A stretch of DNA of 42,597 nucleotides from an uncultured Atopobiaceae bacterium. GTDB taxonomy: Bacteria; Actinomycetota; Coriobacteriia; Coriobacteriales; Atopobiaceae. The stretch covers positions 1 through 42,597 of the forward strand of contig CALUHH010000017.1 in assembly GCA_944320385.1 (NCBI GenBank), given 5' to 3'. The notes beneath the pieces are model-generated. The model had not been told where the DNA came from. It was given only the letters and a program-made list of their open reading frames with translations, and did not search any database. Shown here piece after piece: positions 24,059 to 33,524 of this stretch (position 1 is its first letter; the number at the start of each line of letters is the position of its first letter). Both the position numbers and the translations under genes were made by a program.

Positions 24059-25741
24059 CTACTCCCCCGACTGCTCGGAGGCGTTCATGAGCAGCGCCGC
24101 GAGCTGGGCGCGGTCGCAGGTGCCCTGCGGGTCGAGCACGCGCCCGCCGTCCTCGGTCTCCACGCCGGAGATCAGGCCGCGCTCGACCGCCCACTCCATC
24201 GCGTCGCGGGCGTAGGACGAGACGTCGCCCGCGTCGGGGTACTCGGAGAGGTCAGCGCGCTGCGAGACGTCCTCGCCGGCGAGCTCGGCCGCGTTCATGA
24301 GCACGATGGCCGCCTGCTCGCGCGTGAGGCTGTCGTCGGGGCCAAAGTTGCCCGAGCCGTCGGCGTAGCCGTGGAAGACGCCCTGCTCGAGGGCCCAGGC
24401 CACGGCGTCGGCATACCAGGCGCCCTCGTCGCAGTCGGCGAGCAGCCCGGAGAGGTCGGCCTCCGGGGAGTTGGCCATGTTGTAGAGCACGGCCGCCATC
24501 TGCGCGCGCGTGAGCGTGTCCTCGGGGCCAAAGTTGCCCGAGCCGTCGGCGTAGCCGTGCATGGCCCCCGTCTGGACCGCCCAGTCGACGGCGAGGTGGT
24601 ACCACGAGCTCGGGTCAACGTCGGCGAAGCCGTGGCTCGGGCAGGACTCGCCGCCGTCGCAGACAAAGGTCGCGGAGACCGTGACGGCGGAGGCGGGCAT
24701 CTCGAAGGTGTACTCGTTGTCGCTCTGGCCCTTGGAGACCTCGACCTCGTTGCCGTCCGCGTCCACGACCTTGACGCTGCCCACGACCTTGCCCTCCTCG
24801 GGGGTCAGCGTGATGGTGACCTTCTCGCCCTTGGCAGCGCTCTCGGCGGAGACGCTGACGGAGCCGCCCGTCGCCTCGGACACGGTCACGGGCTCGGGGT
24901 CTGCCGCGGGCGGCTGCGGGTCGGGGTTGGGGTCCGCGGGCTTCTCGCTCGTGGCGCCGCCGTTCTCGCCGGCGTAGATCTGGGTGCCGGTGAGGTTCTT
25001 GTTGATGGCCTCCACGATGGCGCCGGTGTCGGAGGCGTCGATCTGGGGGTCGCTGTTCTGGGCGACGCGCTCCATGGTCGCGGCGTCAACGTAGACGAGC
25101 GGGGCCGCATCGCTGCCGGCGGTGACGTCCTCGAGCGCGACGGACGGGATGGAGGTCACGCCCGAGCCCATGCCGTACTCGACGTGCGCGTAGGCGCCCT
25201 CGTCGGGGTTGAGCGTGGTGCCCTTGATGCTGACCTCGGCACCGTTGACGACGACGGAGGTGTAGCGCCCGCCGTTGACCGTGCAGCCCTCCACGACGCC
25301 GCCCGTGGCGCAGTAGAACTGGATGCCGTGCTTGGCGTTGCCGCCCGCGTTGACGACCAGGTCCTTGATCGTGACGTCGTTGCTGGTGACGTCGATCACG
25401 CCGCCGTTTGCGATGGCGGCCGTGCAGGTGAGGGTGTGGCCGGCGCCGTCGAGCGTCACGCCCTCGGGGATGCTGAGCTGGGTCGCGACCTCGACGTTCT
25501 GGTTGAGCGTGACCGTCTGGCCCTTCTGCGCCGCGGCGAGCGCGAGCTCGAGGCTCTCGTACGGCGTGCCGTCGATGCTGGCGACGCCCTGGTCGGCCGG
25601 CTGCGAGGAGGAGCCGCCCGACGGGGAGCCGTCCGTGCCCGTGGCGTACGCCGTGACGGGGAGCATCGGCGCGGCCGCGAGCGCCGCCGTCAGCAGCACC
25701 GCCGTGCGCCGCCTCACCCAACCGCTGTTGCTTTGACTCAT
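24059..25741 (-). CDS. Beta-helix protein with InlB-like repeat and three SLH repeats
   Basis: 560 residues from the ATG with AGGCGGACC upstream. Signal peptide 1-33 (VTAYA). Residues about 55-230 form parallel beta-helix (pectate-lyase-like) rungs: GVTLDGAGHTLTCTAAI, GGVIDVTSNDVTIKDLVV, GVVEGCTVNGG. A Pro-rich linker (PNPDPQPPAADPEP) and an InlB-like module (VTVSEATGGSVSVSAESA...EYTFEMPASAVTVSATF) precede three SLH repeats from about residue 375 (GFADVDPSSWYHLAVDWA, GAWYADAVAWALEQGVFHG, VSSYARDAMEWAVERGLISG). Likely an S-layer-attached carbohydrate-binding or carbohydrate-degrading protein or an adhesin. No catalytic residues can be assigned with confidence. Confidence 0.85.
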   Translation of the reverse strand: MSQSNSGWVRRRTAVLLTAALAAAPMLPVTAYATGTDGSPSGGSSSQPADQGVASIDGTPYESLELALAAAQKGQTVTLNQNVEVATQLSIPEGVTLDGAGHTLTCTAAIANGGVIDVTSNDVTIKDLVVNAGGNAKHGIQFYCATGGVVEGCTVNGGRYTSVVVNGAEVSIKGTTLNPDEGAYAHVEYGMGSGVTSIPSVALEDVTAGSDAAPLVYVDAATMERVAQNSDPQIDASDTGAIVEAINKNLTGTQIYAGENGGATSEKPADPNPDPQPPAADPEPVTVSEATGGSVSVSAESAAKGEKVTITLTPEEGKVVGSVKVVDADGNEVEVSKGQSDNEYTFEMPASAVTVSATFVCDGGESCPSHGFADVDPSSWYHLAVDWAVQTGAMHGYADGSGNFGPEDTLTRAQMAAVLYNMANSPEADLSGLLADCDEGAWYADAVAWALEQGVFHGYADGSGNFGPDDSLTREQAAIVLMNAAELAGEDVSQRADLSEYPDAGDVSSYARDAMEWAVERGLISGVETEDGGRVLDPQGTCDRAQLAALLMNASEQSGE

Positions 25742-25973
25742 GGTGGTCCGCCTTTCTCCGCGTTGCGCGGGGTCCGATAGCAAGACGCTGTCAGGCTAGC
25801 CGATGGGCCCGCGCGCGGGTTTAAGCCTTGTGAACTGGGGCTTGTCTGGAAGTCGAATCCAGAATCGGACGACAAGGCTTGGGCCGGGCTGGATGCGGGC
25901 TGAAGGCGGGCTGAAGCGGGGTGCGGGCGGGCGCGGGGCGCGCAGGTCGTCGAGACGGCCCCCTTGGGCGTTG

Positions 25974-26114
25974 TGTACACTCTCCGGCGTTGTGCGCACT
26001 CGCCGAGCCGCCCGTTCTTCTCGTCAAGCCTCTGACCTGCGGGTCTGCAAGAGGCGCCCGACGGCCCAGTGTACACACCGCCGCCGAGCGTACACACCGC
26101 CAGAGAGTGCGCAC
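25974..26114 (+). repeat. Dispersed TGTACA-box element, copy B
   Basis: Left boxes TGTACAC (25974) and TGCGCAC (25993), core 26012-26046, right boxes TGTACAC (26070), CGTACAC (26089) and TGCGCAC (26108). All spacings within each side are 19 bp, as in copy A. It lies between the beta-helix gene and the tRNA promoter. The stretch 25742-25973 shows nothing else. Confidence 0.8.
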
Positions 26115-26181
26115 ACCGGCAGGGCGACCCCGGCGGAAATCCGCGCGAGTTGTGGAGAGTCGTTCACAACCAAGGATCTGC

Positions 26182-26210
26182 TTGCAAACACACGGACCCA
26201 TAGGTATAGT
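26182..26210 (+). promoter_or_regulatory. Promoter of the initiator tRNA gene
   Basis: TTGCAA (26182-26187), 17-bp spacer, TATAGT (26205-26210), 30 bp before the mature tRNA 5' end. Confidence 0.7.
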
Positions 26211-26239
26211 GATTCCTTGCACACACGAAGTGCACCCAT

Positions 26240-26316
<77 letters not shown>

Positions 26317-26325
26317 TACAAAGTC

Positions 26326-26357
26326 AGCCCGGAGGTCATGTGGCCTCCGGGCTTTTT
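26326..26357 (+). terminator. Rho-independent terminator after tRNA-fMet
   Basis: AGCCCGGAGG (26326-26335) pairs perfectly with CCTCCGGGCT (26344-26353), followed by a T-run to 26357. Confidence 0.9.
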
Positions 26358-26700
26358 CGTGCGCCGGCCCCCGAATCAACGCGCACTCGCGCATGTCCTT
26401 CTCGCGTTTTCCCAGTTGAGGGTCAGCCGAAGCTGCACGAGTGCGCGTAAATTGACCCGCCGCGAGCAATCCACAGCTGAGGGGCATCCGCCACCCGCCT
26501 TGTTCCAGCATCAACGGGCGTTGGGGTTCTGCCAGTAGCTACGGCGCCCGCGAGGAACTTACCCGCGCTGCCTCGACGCTCCGCCCGATGGCCCTCGGGA
26601 CGACTTCGGAGTATCTGCGGAGCATTTCGGAGCAGCTTATGAGCCCGTCGGCCGCGCCCCGCTCGACTGGACGGCGTCGGGGCTGTGAGCCGCGTAGGGC
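26358..26700. other. Gene-free region between tRNA and AbiE module
   Basis: Contains a perfect long-range inverted pair, GCGCACTCG (26381-26389) with CGAGTGCGC (26438-26446). A protein-like but startless frame (SYGAREELTRAASTLRPMAL and on) lies at about 26535-26645 and may be a gene relic. Nothing firm. Confidence 0.3.
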
Positions 26701-26713
26701 GGCTGAGCCAAAG

Positions 26714-26743
26714 TGATGAAAAATGTGTATACTATTTTCATCA
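26714..26743 (+). promoter_or_regulatory. AbiE promoter with inverted-repeat operator over the -10
   Basis: Perfect 9-bp arms TGATGAAAA (26714-26722) and TTTTCATCA (26735-26743) bracket the -10 TATACT (26728-26733). AbiEi antitoxins are known to repress their own operon by binding inverted repeats at the promoter, so this is the likely autoregulatory site. Confidence 0.75.
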
Positions 26744-26759
26744 ACGAGAGGAGGGCGAG

Positions 26760-27374
26760 TTGTCGACGGAGGCAGGGAGAGTCGCGGAGAGGATAGCCGC
26801 GGAGGGTCCCGGGAGGGCCTTCACCGCCGCGGACTTCGCCGACATCACGAGCGCCAGGAACGCCGGCAACGTCCTCGGGAGGATGCACGCCCGCGGCGAG
26901 CTGGCGCGGGCCATCCGCGGCGTCTACTACGTCCCGGAGAGAAGCGAGCTGCTCGGCACCGAGGTCCCCGCGAGCGTGGACGAGGTGGTCCGCGCGGTGG
27001 CGCGCGCGAACAAGTGGGTCGTTACGCCGGCGGGGGACGCGGCGCTCAACGCGCTGGGGCTCGACACCCAGGTCCCCGCGCGCCACGTCTACGTAAGCAG
27101 CGGCCCCTACAAGACCTATTCCTACGGGCCGTACGAGATCGAGCTGAGGCACCGCGCGAACCGCGACCTCCTCGGCTGCTCGCCCGTCACCCGCACCATA
27201 GTCCAGGCGCTCAAGGCGCTCGGGAGGGGCGGGGCGGACGACGAGGCCCTGTCCGCCCTCGCGCGGAACCTCACCGACGAGGACGCGGAGACCTTCCTGG
27301 AGGAGTCGAGGGGGCTCACCTCGTGGGTCACCGAGGCTGCAAAGAGGATATGGAAGGAGAGACGGGATGGATAG
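26760..27374 (+). CDS. AbiEi-like antitoxin / transcriptional regulator (DUF6088 type)
   Basis: 204 residues from a TTG start preceded by GGAGGGCGAG. An N-terminal winged helix (ERIAAEGPGRAFTAADFADI, VLGRMHARGELARAIRGVYYV) is followed by the antitoxin C-terminal domain (NKWVVTPAGDAALNALGL, PYEIELRHRANRDLLG). In AbiE systems this protein represses transcription and counters the nucleotidyltransferase toxin AbiEii. It is intact. The toxin ATG overlaps its end by 8 nt (ATGGATAG), the usual coupled arrangement. The operator covers its -10. Because the downstream toxin is deleted, the antitoxin stands alone, perhaps kept as a regulator or as protection against related modules. Confidence 0.85.
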   Translation: MSTEAGRVAERIAAEGPGRAFTAADFADITSARNAGNVLGRMHARGELARAIRGVYYVPERSELLGTEVPASVDEVVRAVARANKWVVTPAGDAALNALGLDTQVPARHVYVSSGPYKTYSYGPYEIELRHRANRDLLGCSPVTRTIVQALKALGRGGADDEALSALARNLTDEDAETFLEESRGLTSWVTEAAKRIWKERRDG

Positions 27375-27946
27375 GATCGCACGCGCGGACGCGGCGGAGC
27401 GCGGGCTCGTCTTCGAGGCGGCGGCAGTGCGCCTCGGCACGACGCCGGCGGTCGTGGAGAAGGACTTCTGGGTGTGCTACGCCCTCGAGCACATGTTCCA
27501 CCGCTGCCCCCTCTCGGAGGCCCTCACCTTCAAAGGGGGCACGAGCCTGTCCAAGGCGTTCCACCTCATCCAGCGCTTCTCGGAGGACGTGGACCTCATA
27601 CTCGACTGGAGGGCGCTGGGGTACGGGCGTGACGAGGCGCTACTCACGGCACTACTACGACCTGTACCGGCTCGGAAACTCCCCCGTCCTCGAGCGGGCG
27701 CTCGAGGACACCGCGCTCCTCGCCCGCGTGGTGGAGTTCAAGGAGAAGTTCTACCGCACGCCCTGGGCGCGCCTGAGCGAGGCATGCCCGGGATCCCTCA
27801 GGCTGGTTCCGCCGGAGTTCCGGGTCGGAGAGCTGGAGGCGGACTACCGTTCGATGGCCCCCATGCTCTTCGGGGAGTACCCGACGTTCGAGGAGATCGT
27901 TCGGTACATGGGCGACCTCGAGGAAAAAATCAACGCACTAAGCTGA
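27367..27946 (+). pseudogene. AbiEii-like nucleotidyltransferase toxin with internal deletion
   Basis: The 5' part encodes a typical AbiEii start (AVVEKDFWVCYALEHMF, TFKGGTSLSKAFHLIQRFSE, DVDLILDWRALGYGRDEA) with the GS/DxD-type nucleotidyltransferase motifs. From about 27630 the frame drifts, and the C-terminal family sequence continues in another frame (TRRYSRHYYDLYRLGNSPV, FKEKFYRTPWARLSEACPG, PTFEEIVRYMG, ALS-stop at 27946). Family members have roughly 130-150 residues between these points, including further catalytic residues; here they are absent. So an out-of-frame internal deletion inactivated the toxin. A frame-preserving product of the 5' frame would be non-homologous after residue 90. 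Confidence 0.85.
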
Positions 27947-27984
27947 GCGCGCAACAGGGGGGCCGCCCCGGTTGGTCCCCGATA

Positions 27985-28116
27985 GTCGTAAGCGAGCCCC
28001 ATTTACGACTAAATGGGGTCGCCAGCATGAGATTAAGCTCAATTTACGACTAGGTAGAGCTAGATCGGACTCCCTATTGGACTAAATCCATCCGAGGGGT
28101 CCGCAATAAGTCCAAT
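27985..28116. repeat. Cluster of short perfect palindromes
   Basis: CCCCATTT-N6-AAATGGGG (27997-28018), GTCGTAA/TTACGAC (27985-27991, 28003-28009) with a third TTTACGAC at 28043-28050, and ATTGGACT/AGTCCAAT (28076-28083, 28109-28116). No gene lies in 27947-28163. The cluster looks like operator sites without their gene, or regulatory structure for a transcript entering from either side. Confidence 0.45.
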
Positions 28117-28163
28117 CCTTGCCCGTCCACCTTGCAGTCCCAGGCGCCCCGCCGGAAACGCGG

Positions 28164-28517
28164 TCAGCGCGTCTGGCCGTAGGCCTGCAGGGCGAGCCGG
28201 GCAACACACTCGGCGCCCGCGTGCGTGAGGCGGTAGCTGTTGGCGAGCTGGCCCCCGTTGTCCGCGTGGTGGGCCGCGGCCTCAACCAGACCGCGACGGC
28301 GCAGGAGCACCATGGCGCGGTCCGCCGTGTTGGGGCTCATGTGCAGGCCCTCGGCGACCTCGCGCTTTCCAACAACGGCACCCGATCCGTCGCGGTCGCG
28401 CTGCGCCAGGAACGCGAGCACCTGCTCCCAGGCAAACGTGTGCCTACGCCCGATGACGTCGGGGAGCGGGCGCCCGGCAGCAACCGCCGGACGCCCCTGC
28501 TGAGCTGTGTTGTTCAA
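28164..28517 (-). CDS. Small winged-helix DNA-binding protein
   Basis: 117 residues from TTG (28517), two nucleotides after the TAA of the giant adhesin gene, with AGGCGG as Shine-Dalgarno inside the adhesin's last codons. So its translation is coupled to that gene. A helical N-terminal part (FAWEQVLAFLAQRDRDG) is followed by a winged helix: VVGKREVAEGLHMSPNTADRAMVLLRRRG, given here as KREVAEGLHMSPNTADRAM (recognition helix) and LVEAAAHHADNGGQLANSY (wing). It resembles MarR/replication-initiator-type wHTH proteins, but I cannot name a family. A regulator made only when the adhesin is translated suggests feedback on the surface-protein locus (inference). Confidence 0.7.
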   Translation of the reverse strand: MNNTAQQGRPAVAAGRPLPDVIGRRHTFAWEQVLAFLAQRDRDGSGAVVGKREVAEGLHMSPNTADRAMVLLRRRGLVEAAAHHADNGGQLANSYRLTHAGAECVARLALQAYGQTR

Positions 28518-28519
28518 AG

Positions 28520-31500
28520 TTATGACCGCCTATCGAGAAGAACCGCGATGCCCGTAGCTGCCACGCCCACCCCGGCGCACACGAGCAGCGTCGCTGACGC
28601 GGGCTCGCCGGCATTGGGGACCTCGACACCGGAGCCGGGCCTGGGGTCGGTGCTGATGCTGGCGCTGTTGTCGTCATCGGCATTGTCCCCCGGCGTCGGC
28701 TCGGGCTCGGGATCGGTACCGGGCTCGGGATCGGGCTCGGGCTCGGGCTCCGGCTCGGGCTCGGGCTCGGGCTCCGGCTCGGGATCCGGCTCGGGTTCCG
28801 GCTCGGGCTCCGGCTCCGGCTCCGGCTCCGGCTCGGGCTCAGGCTCGGGCTCGGGTTCCGGCTCCGGGTCGACCTCGCCTCCGCCCCCTCCGCCACCGGT
28901 GCCGCCACCGCCAGAACCTCCGCCGTTCTTCTCGTACGTGTTCTCAAACGTCACGAGTTGCAGGGCCTCCCCGCCCTCCGTTGCCGAGAGGGTCCAGGTC
29001 ACGCTGAGCGGGGCAAAGCCCTTGCCCTGCTCGACCTTGGCCGTCGCGTGGTAGACGGTCTCGTCATACGTCACGCCGTCGGCTCCGGAGTCAACCTCCT
29101 TGATGGTGTAGCGGTACTCCCCCGGCTCCGAGAACGGGATCGCGCCAAAGGTCACGACGCCGTCCGCGCCGTTGGTGCCGTGCGCGACCTCCTTGCCCTT
29201 CTCGTCCAGCATCACGAACTCAAACTCGCCGGCAACGAGCGCCCGACCCTCGAGCTCCTTGCGCACCGTCTTGGGCGCCGAGCTCACGGCGGGGTCAAAG
29301 GTGTTGGTAAACGAGAAGAGCGCGCCGGCCGTGAGCTCTTTGCCATCAGCGCCCGTGCACGTTGCCGTGAGGTTGCCCGCGCCGTCGTCTTTGACCGTCA
29401 CCTTGAAGGTCTTGTGCGTCTGCGGGTCGTTGGTCACGCCCGGCAGGCCGTCGGGGTTGGCAAAGCTCTCGGTGACGGTGTAGACGAAGGTGCGCTCGCG
29501 CTTCTTGCCCGCCGTGCCGTCGCTCGACGTGCTCCCAAAGACATTCTCCATCGTGTAGGTGAGCGTGCCAAAGCTGACGTTGCCCGTGCTGTCGCAGGTT
29601 GCCGTGGTCACCGGGTTGCCCTCGCCATCAAACGGCAGGGGCGCGGCCGTCGTATCGTCCGCCTTATCAACGCCCGTGAGCGTAAAGGTGAACTTTCCGT
29701 TGATGTCCGGGATCGACACGCCGCCCTTGACGTCCAGCTTCTTGCTGCCGGCAAAGGAGACCGCGGCCTTGCCATCCTCGCCGTAGGAGTTCACAAAGAC
29801 AAAGCCGTTCCGGGGCGGCGTGTACGACACCTTGAGCTCCTGCGTGCCATCGTTGGTCACGGTAACGATGATGTATTCCACCGTCTGGATGGGGACGCAG
29901 CTCGCCGGCAGGTCTTCGATGTTCTCCTGCACCTTGTACACGTAGGAGTAGGAGCTGGTATCCGGGTTAAAGCTCGCCGTCGCGTTATCGCCCGTGCTGT
30001 CTGCAATGAGCTTGGAGAGGGTGTACTCGATGGGCTTGAAGGTGATGGTTCCGTCCGCGGCGTTGGTGCCGGTGGTGACCTCGAAGCCCTCGGAGTCATA
30101 CACCGTGAACGTGAAGTCGTTCGCGACGAGCTGGCCGTTTAGGAGCTCCTTCTTCGCCGTCAGCTCGAGCGAACCCTTGGCCTCGTAGAGGTTGGTGATG
30201 GTGACGGCGTCGGCAGCCGTGTCGGCAGCTTCAATCGCGCCGTCGCCGCCCGCAATCTCCTTCTGCGTCACGCCCGCGGGCAGCGCATCCGTTTTCTCAG
30301 TCACCGCATACGCAGTCCCCTCGGGCAGGCCGTAAAGTGAGAGGGTCTGCCCGGCCTTGAGGCCATAGGTGGCCGTGAAGGGGACGCTCTCGCCCGAGGT
30401 CAGCCTCAGCTCAAAGTAGGAGCGCTCCCCCGTTCCTTCGGCATTCTGCACGCTCGCGAGCACCGAGCTGGGCGCGGTCGCGCCATCGGCAAACGTCAGC
30501 GCAAGCTGCACCCTATACGTGGTATCCGTACCGGGCGCGCCCTTGACGTCAGCGTTCTCCAGCACCTTGGTCACCGTCAGGCTCTCGCGCTTGTTCTCGA
30601 GCTGCACGACCGTGGTCCCGCCAAACAGGGCGGTGACGTCGGTGTCCTCGATGTCCTGCCGGGGGTCGGCTTCGTCGTGGACGGACCCCGGGGCCGTGAC
30701 CTCGTTGCACTGCTGCACCTTGAGGCCGGGGATGCCCTCGTCCACCGTGATGGACGCGTGACCGCCCTCAACGCTCGCAACGTAGTCGAGCACCGCGTCC
30801 TTAGAATCGCCCTCATCGGCGTAGGTGAGGTGCAGCGCCCCGGCGTCAGCGTCCTGCTCCCAGCCATCCTGGCCGAGCGTCATCGGCGTGGCCACGAGGT
30901 CGTGCAGCGTGGCGTCGATGTCGTCGTCCACGGCAAACTGGATCATCGAGCGCACGAGCTTGCCGATGCCGCGCGTCACCTTGACGCCGTCGTTGGACTC
31001 GCCCGCGTCGGCAAACACGCCGTCGGAACGCACGAGCACCTTGACCAGCGTGTCCGTGGGAGCATAGCCCGCGGGCGCCGAAAGCTCGCCGAGCCAGTAC
31101 TCCCCCGCCTTCAAATTCGAGAAGATCCCCGCGCCCTCGAGGTCGATGCCGTCCGTGGCCCCCGTGAGCTTGCTGGTCGTGACGGTCTTGTACGTCTTCG
31201 CGCCCTCCTTGAGCTGCGCCGCGCCGTCCTGCCCCGGCTCCACCTGGTTGCTCTCGTACAGCGCCATCGTCGCACCCTCGACGGGGCGGCCCCAGTCGTC
31301 GACCTTCTGCACGATAAAGCGGTTCTGGATGTTGGGGATGTAGACGTGTGCCGAGAAGACCCGGCCAAAGGCCTCCTCCGAGTTGGTCACGCGCTTGGTG
31401 TTCTCCGCCGTGGCGCCCGCGAGGCTGTTGGCCGTGGTGTAGAAGTAGCCGCCGCGCAGGCTGCCGTCACCCCGGGTCACGCCGGAGTCCTGGGCCTCGC

Positions 31501-33316
31501 AAAAGAACACGTAGTCGTAGACGTTGCCGGGAAGGTCGTCGATCGTGGCCTCGTAACCGGAGTCCTTGCGCTGGAAGACGGCGTTCGTCGCACGCGCGGC
31601 ATCGAGGATGCCGGCCATGCCGCCCTGGGCGAGGTGCCAGCCGCTGACAGGGTCGCCGTAGACCGGCCGCCAGTCAGGGTTGTCCTCGGAGCCCACGTTC
31701 TTCTCGATGACCATGAAGAGGGTGCCCTCGCCGTCAAAGTCAACGGTCTCTTTGTCCCCAAGCTTGAGCGTCCGGTCGGAGGAAAGCGTCGAGGCCACGC
31801 CCGAGGCCGCGTACGCGCCCTTCTCCCATATGTCCTCGGCGAGAAGGACCACGGCAGGGTAACCGTTCGCGGTATTATAGCTCTTGAGGCTCATCGTGAA
31901 CGGCTGGGTGGAGCGATACCCCGCAGGCGTCTTCTGCTCCGTGAACGTGAGCGACTTCACATCTTTGTCGTAGAGCTCCTGCAGCGAGACGTGCTCGCCG
32001 TCCTCATCCAGGAGCTCGACGGCGCCCGTGGCGTCGGTCGTGGCGGTGCAGACAGTCTGGTTGTTCTGGTCCGTCACCAGAAACTCAACGCCCGCGAGGC
32101 CGGTGCCGTCCTGATCGATCTTCTGGATGGTGGACGCGGGATAGGTGGCCAGGTTGTAGCGCAGCGAGAGGTTGGAGTCGGTGTTGCCGCGCTCGAGGTA
32201 GAAGAAGTCGAGGGTGTGGTAGGTGTTGTCTGGGAAGGTCTTGGTCGTAAGGTCGCATGCCTCCTGGAGGGTGGTGGAGACGTCATCGTACTTCTCGTCC
32301 CCCGCGTCATACGCGTTGTTGCCGTTCACGTCCTTGAAGACGGTCACGTCACCCGTGGCAAAGTCGATCTGGATCGACGTCATGTCGTGAATGCCGCCCA
32401 GGTCGCCGACGAGATGGCCGTCGATGAAGATCCAGACGTCGTCGTCACCGGAGAAGTTGTAGGTGATGTGCTTCTTGTCCGCGGTCATGCCGCCGTTCTG
32501 CTGGATGAAGCGGGTGGACATGGTGAGGCCAAAGTAGTGCTTGGCGCAGGCGCTGAGCGAGCTGACCCTGGTGGTCTTGGAGCCGTTTGTCCCGTTGTTG
32601 GGATCCTTCTTAACGCTCAGCTTGCCGTCAACGACGGCGAACACCTTATCCGCGCTCGTGAACGGGAAGAACTGGCCGTCGCCGGACGAGCCCGCGGCGT
32701 CGATGCCAGGCGCGTCGTACAGGACAAAGCTCTTGGTTGCCTCGTCAAAGGCCGCATAGTTCTTGTGGCAGTCAAAGTAGTAGTAGCCCTCGGAGTCAAT
32801 CTGGATCAGGCCGTCAACGTCCGAGAAGGACGTCTTGCCCTCGCTCTGTGCGGCGGGGTTGAAGAGGTAGGCAAGGGAGTTGCCGCCGAGTTTCCCGGAG
32901 AGGACGGGGTAGCCGTCCGTGCCGAGCTCGTCTGCGACGATATTGGTGCGCGGATGGGCGCTCTCCGTCCAGTTGTTCACGTTGCCGGTGTCGGCGACGT
33001 AGCTTTCGTGCCCCTGGCCCATGCCCTTGCCAAACTTGAGGATGTGGCCGGAGTTGATGCCCTCATTAACCGTGCCGTCGAGCTCGACGTCATTGGCGTC
33101 GCGGCTCTGGATCCAGTAGTCAAAGAGGTTGATCGTGGTGCTGCGGGGCGAGATTCCCTGGACGGTGTGGTCCGCCAGGCCATCGGCCCGCGCGGTCGCC
33201 GGGGAGCAGAGTGCCAGCGCCGCCGCAACAACGAGCGTCGGCACGAGCGCAAGCAGCAGCGTCAGGCGCGGAAGGGTTCGCGGCGCCCGACGAGCCGGGA
33301 GAATATGGGGCTGCAT
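28520..33316 (-). CDS. Giant cell-wall-anchored adhesin/pilin-like protein (fibro-slime, SpaA/Cna-B, FctA-type domains)
   Basis: 1598 residues. Signal peptide 1-44. Residues about 50-395 form a fibro-slime domain with [20 protein letters not shown] and [21 protein letters not shown] SpaA-type Cna-B domain follows ([27 protein letters not shown]), another around residue 690 ([20 protein letters not shown]), then about three Spy0128/FctA-type pilin domains ([43 protein letters not shown]). These form self-generated isopeptide bonds in pilins. A Gly-rich hinge, a long Pro-Glu/Asp repeat, and a sorting signal (VPNAG, hydrophobic helix, DRRS) end the protein. VPNAG departs from LPxTG. No sortase gene lies in the window. 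Start ATG with GAGGA upstream. Confidence 0.88.
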   Translation of the reverse strand: MQPHILPARRAPRTLPRLTLLLALVPTLVVAAALALCSPATARADGLADHTVQGISPRSTTINLFDYWIQSRDANDVELDGTVNEGINSGHILKFGKGMGQGHESYVADTGNVNNWTESAHPRTNIVADELGTDGYPVLSGKLGGNSLAYLFNPAAQSEGKTSFSDVDGLIQIDSEGYYYFDCHKNYAAFDEATKSFVLYDAPGIDAAGSSGDGQFFPFTSADKVFAVVDGKLSVKKDPNNGTNGSKTTRVSSLSACAKHYFGLTMSTRFIQQNGGMTADKKHITYNFSGDDDVWIFIDGHLVGDLGGIHDMTSIQIDFATGDVTVFKDVNGNNAYDAGDEKYDDVSTTLQEACDLTTKTFPDNTYHTLDFFYLERGNTDSNLSLRYNLATYPASTIQKIDQDGTGLAGVEFLVTDQNNQTVCTATTDATGAVELLDEDGEHVSLQELYDKDVKSLTFTEQKTPAGYRSTQPFTMSLKSYNTANGYPAVVLLAEDIWEKGAYAASGVASTLSSDRTLKLGDKETVDFDGEGTLFMVIEKNVGSEDNPDWRPVYGDPVSGWHLAQGGMAGILDAARATNAVFQRKDSGYEATIDDLPGNVYDYVFFCEAQDSGVTRGDGSLRGGYFYTTANSLAGATAENTKRVTNSEEAFGRVFSAHVYIPNIQNRFIVQKVDDWGRPVEGATMALYESNQVEPGQDGAAQLKEGAKTYKTVTTSKLTGATDGIDLEGAGIFSNLKAGEYWLGELSAPAGYAPTDTLVKVLVRSDGVFADAGESNDGVKVTRGIGKLVRSMIQFAVDDDIDATLHDLVATPMTLGQDGWEQDADAGALHLTYADEGDSKDAVLDYVASVEGGHASITVDEGIPGLKVQQCNEVTAPGSVHDEADPRQDIEDTDVTALFGGTTVVQLENKRESLTVTKVLENADVKGAPGTDTTYRVQLALTFADGATAPSSVLASVQNAEGTGERSYFELRLTSGESVPFTATYGLKAGQTLSLYGLPEGTAYAVTEKTDALPAGVTQKEIAGGDGAIEAADTAADAVTITNLYEAKGSLELTAKKELLNGQLVANDFTFTVYDSEGFEVTTGTNAADGTITFKPIEYTLSKLIADSTGDNATASFNPDTSSYSYVYKVQENIEDLPASCVPIQTVEYIIVTVTNDGTQELKVSYTPPRNGFVFVNSYGEDGKAAVSFAGSKKLDVKGGVSIPDINGKFTFTLTGVDKADDTTAAPLPFDGEGNPVTTATCDSTGNVSFGTLTYTMENVFGSTSSDGTAGKKRERTFVYTVTESFANPDGLPGVTNDPQTHKTFKVTVKDDGAGNLTATCTGADGKELTAGALFSFTNTFDPAVSSAPKTVRKELEGRALVAGEFEFVMLDEKGKEVAHGTNGADGVVTFGAIPFSEPGEYRYTIKEVDSGADGVTYDETVYHATAKVEQGKGFAPLSVTWTLSATEGGEALQLVTFENTYEKNGGGSGGGGTGGGGGGGEVDPEPEPEPEPEPEPEPEPEPEPEPEPEPDPEPEPEPEPEPEPEPEPDPEPGTDPEPEPTPGDNADDDNSASISTDPRPGSGVEVPNAGEPASATLLVCAGVGVAATGIAVLLDRRS
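28690..28878 (-). repeat. Pro-Glu/Asp-encoding low-complexity repeat
   Basis: Six-base units (GGGCTC/CGGCTC/GGATCC types on the plus strand) encode some 30 Pro-Glu or Pro-Asp dipeptides, the wall-spanning stalk before the sorting signal. Such tracts vary in length by slipped replication. Confidence 0.85.
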
Positions 33317-33363
33317 ATGTGCACGTCCTCACAGACAAGAGTGGTTGCCACTGTAGTCAAATG

Positions 33364-33396
33364 AGATTACCCTCCCCTGACACTTTTTCAAGTGTC
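33364..33396 (-). promoter_or_regulatory. Promoter of the giant adhesin with hairpin over the -35
   Basis: On the minus strand TTGAAA (33386-33391), 16-bp spacer, TAATCT (33364-33369). A perfect inverted repeat GACACTT-N4-AAGTGTC (33379-33396) overlaps the -35 and could be an operator. Confidence 0.5.
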
Positions 33397-33472
33397 TGAG
33401 CTGGGTTTTCAGAGATTTCCGGCAAAACGCTTTTAAACCACTTTGGAGATGAGCGGCCTCCGCTAAGTGTCC

Positions 33473-33524
33473 GGGCCCTCCGACACGATGGTTCTGCCAG
33501 GAACAATCGACGATCGGAGGGCCC
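33473..33524 (+). promoter_or_regulatory. Long hairpin that sequesters a Shine-Dalgarno
   Basis: Perfect 11-bp arms GGGCCCTCCGA (33473-33483) and TCGGAGGGCCC (33514-33524) with internal pairs CGAT/ATCG and GTTC/GAAC. The right arm contains GGAGGG directly before a GTG at 33525, so folding would hide the ribosome-binding site of the small ORF. Confidence 0.55.

Noticed and set aside
23829..26114. CRISPR array
   Set aside because: Repeated boxes are only 6-7 bp, flank a single core, and no repeat-spacer series of 25-40-bp units exists in the window.
28119..29054. Plus-strand frame encoding a long Ser-Gly repeat
   Set aside because: It is the antisense of the Pro-Glu stalk of the adhesin, which itself has clear domains and a start site.
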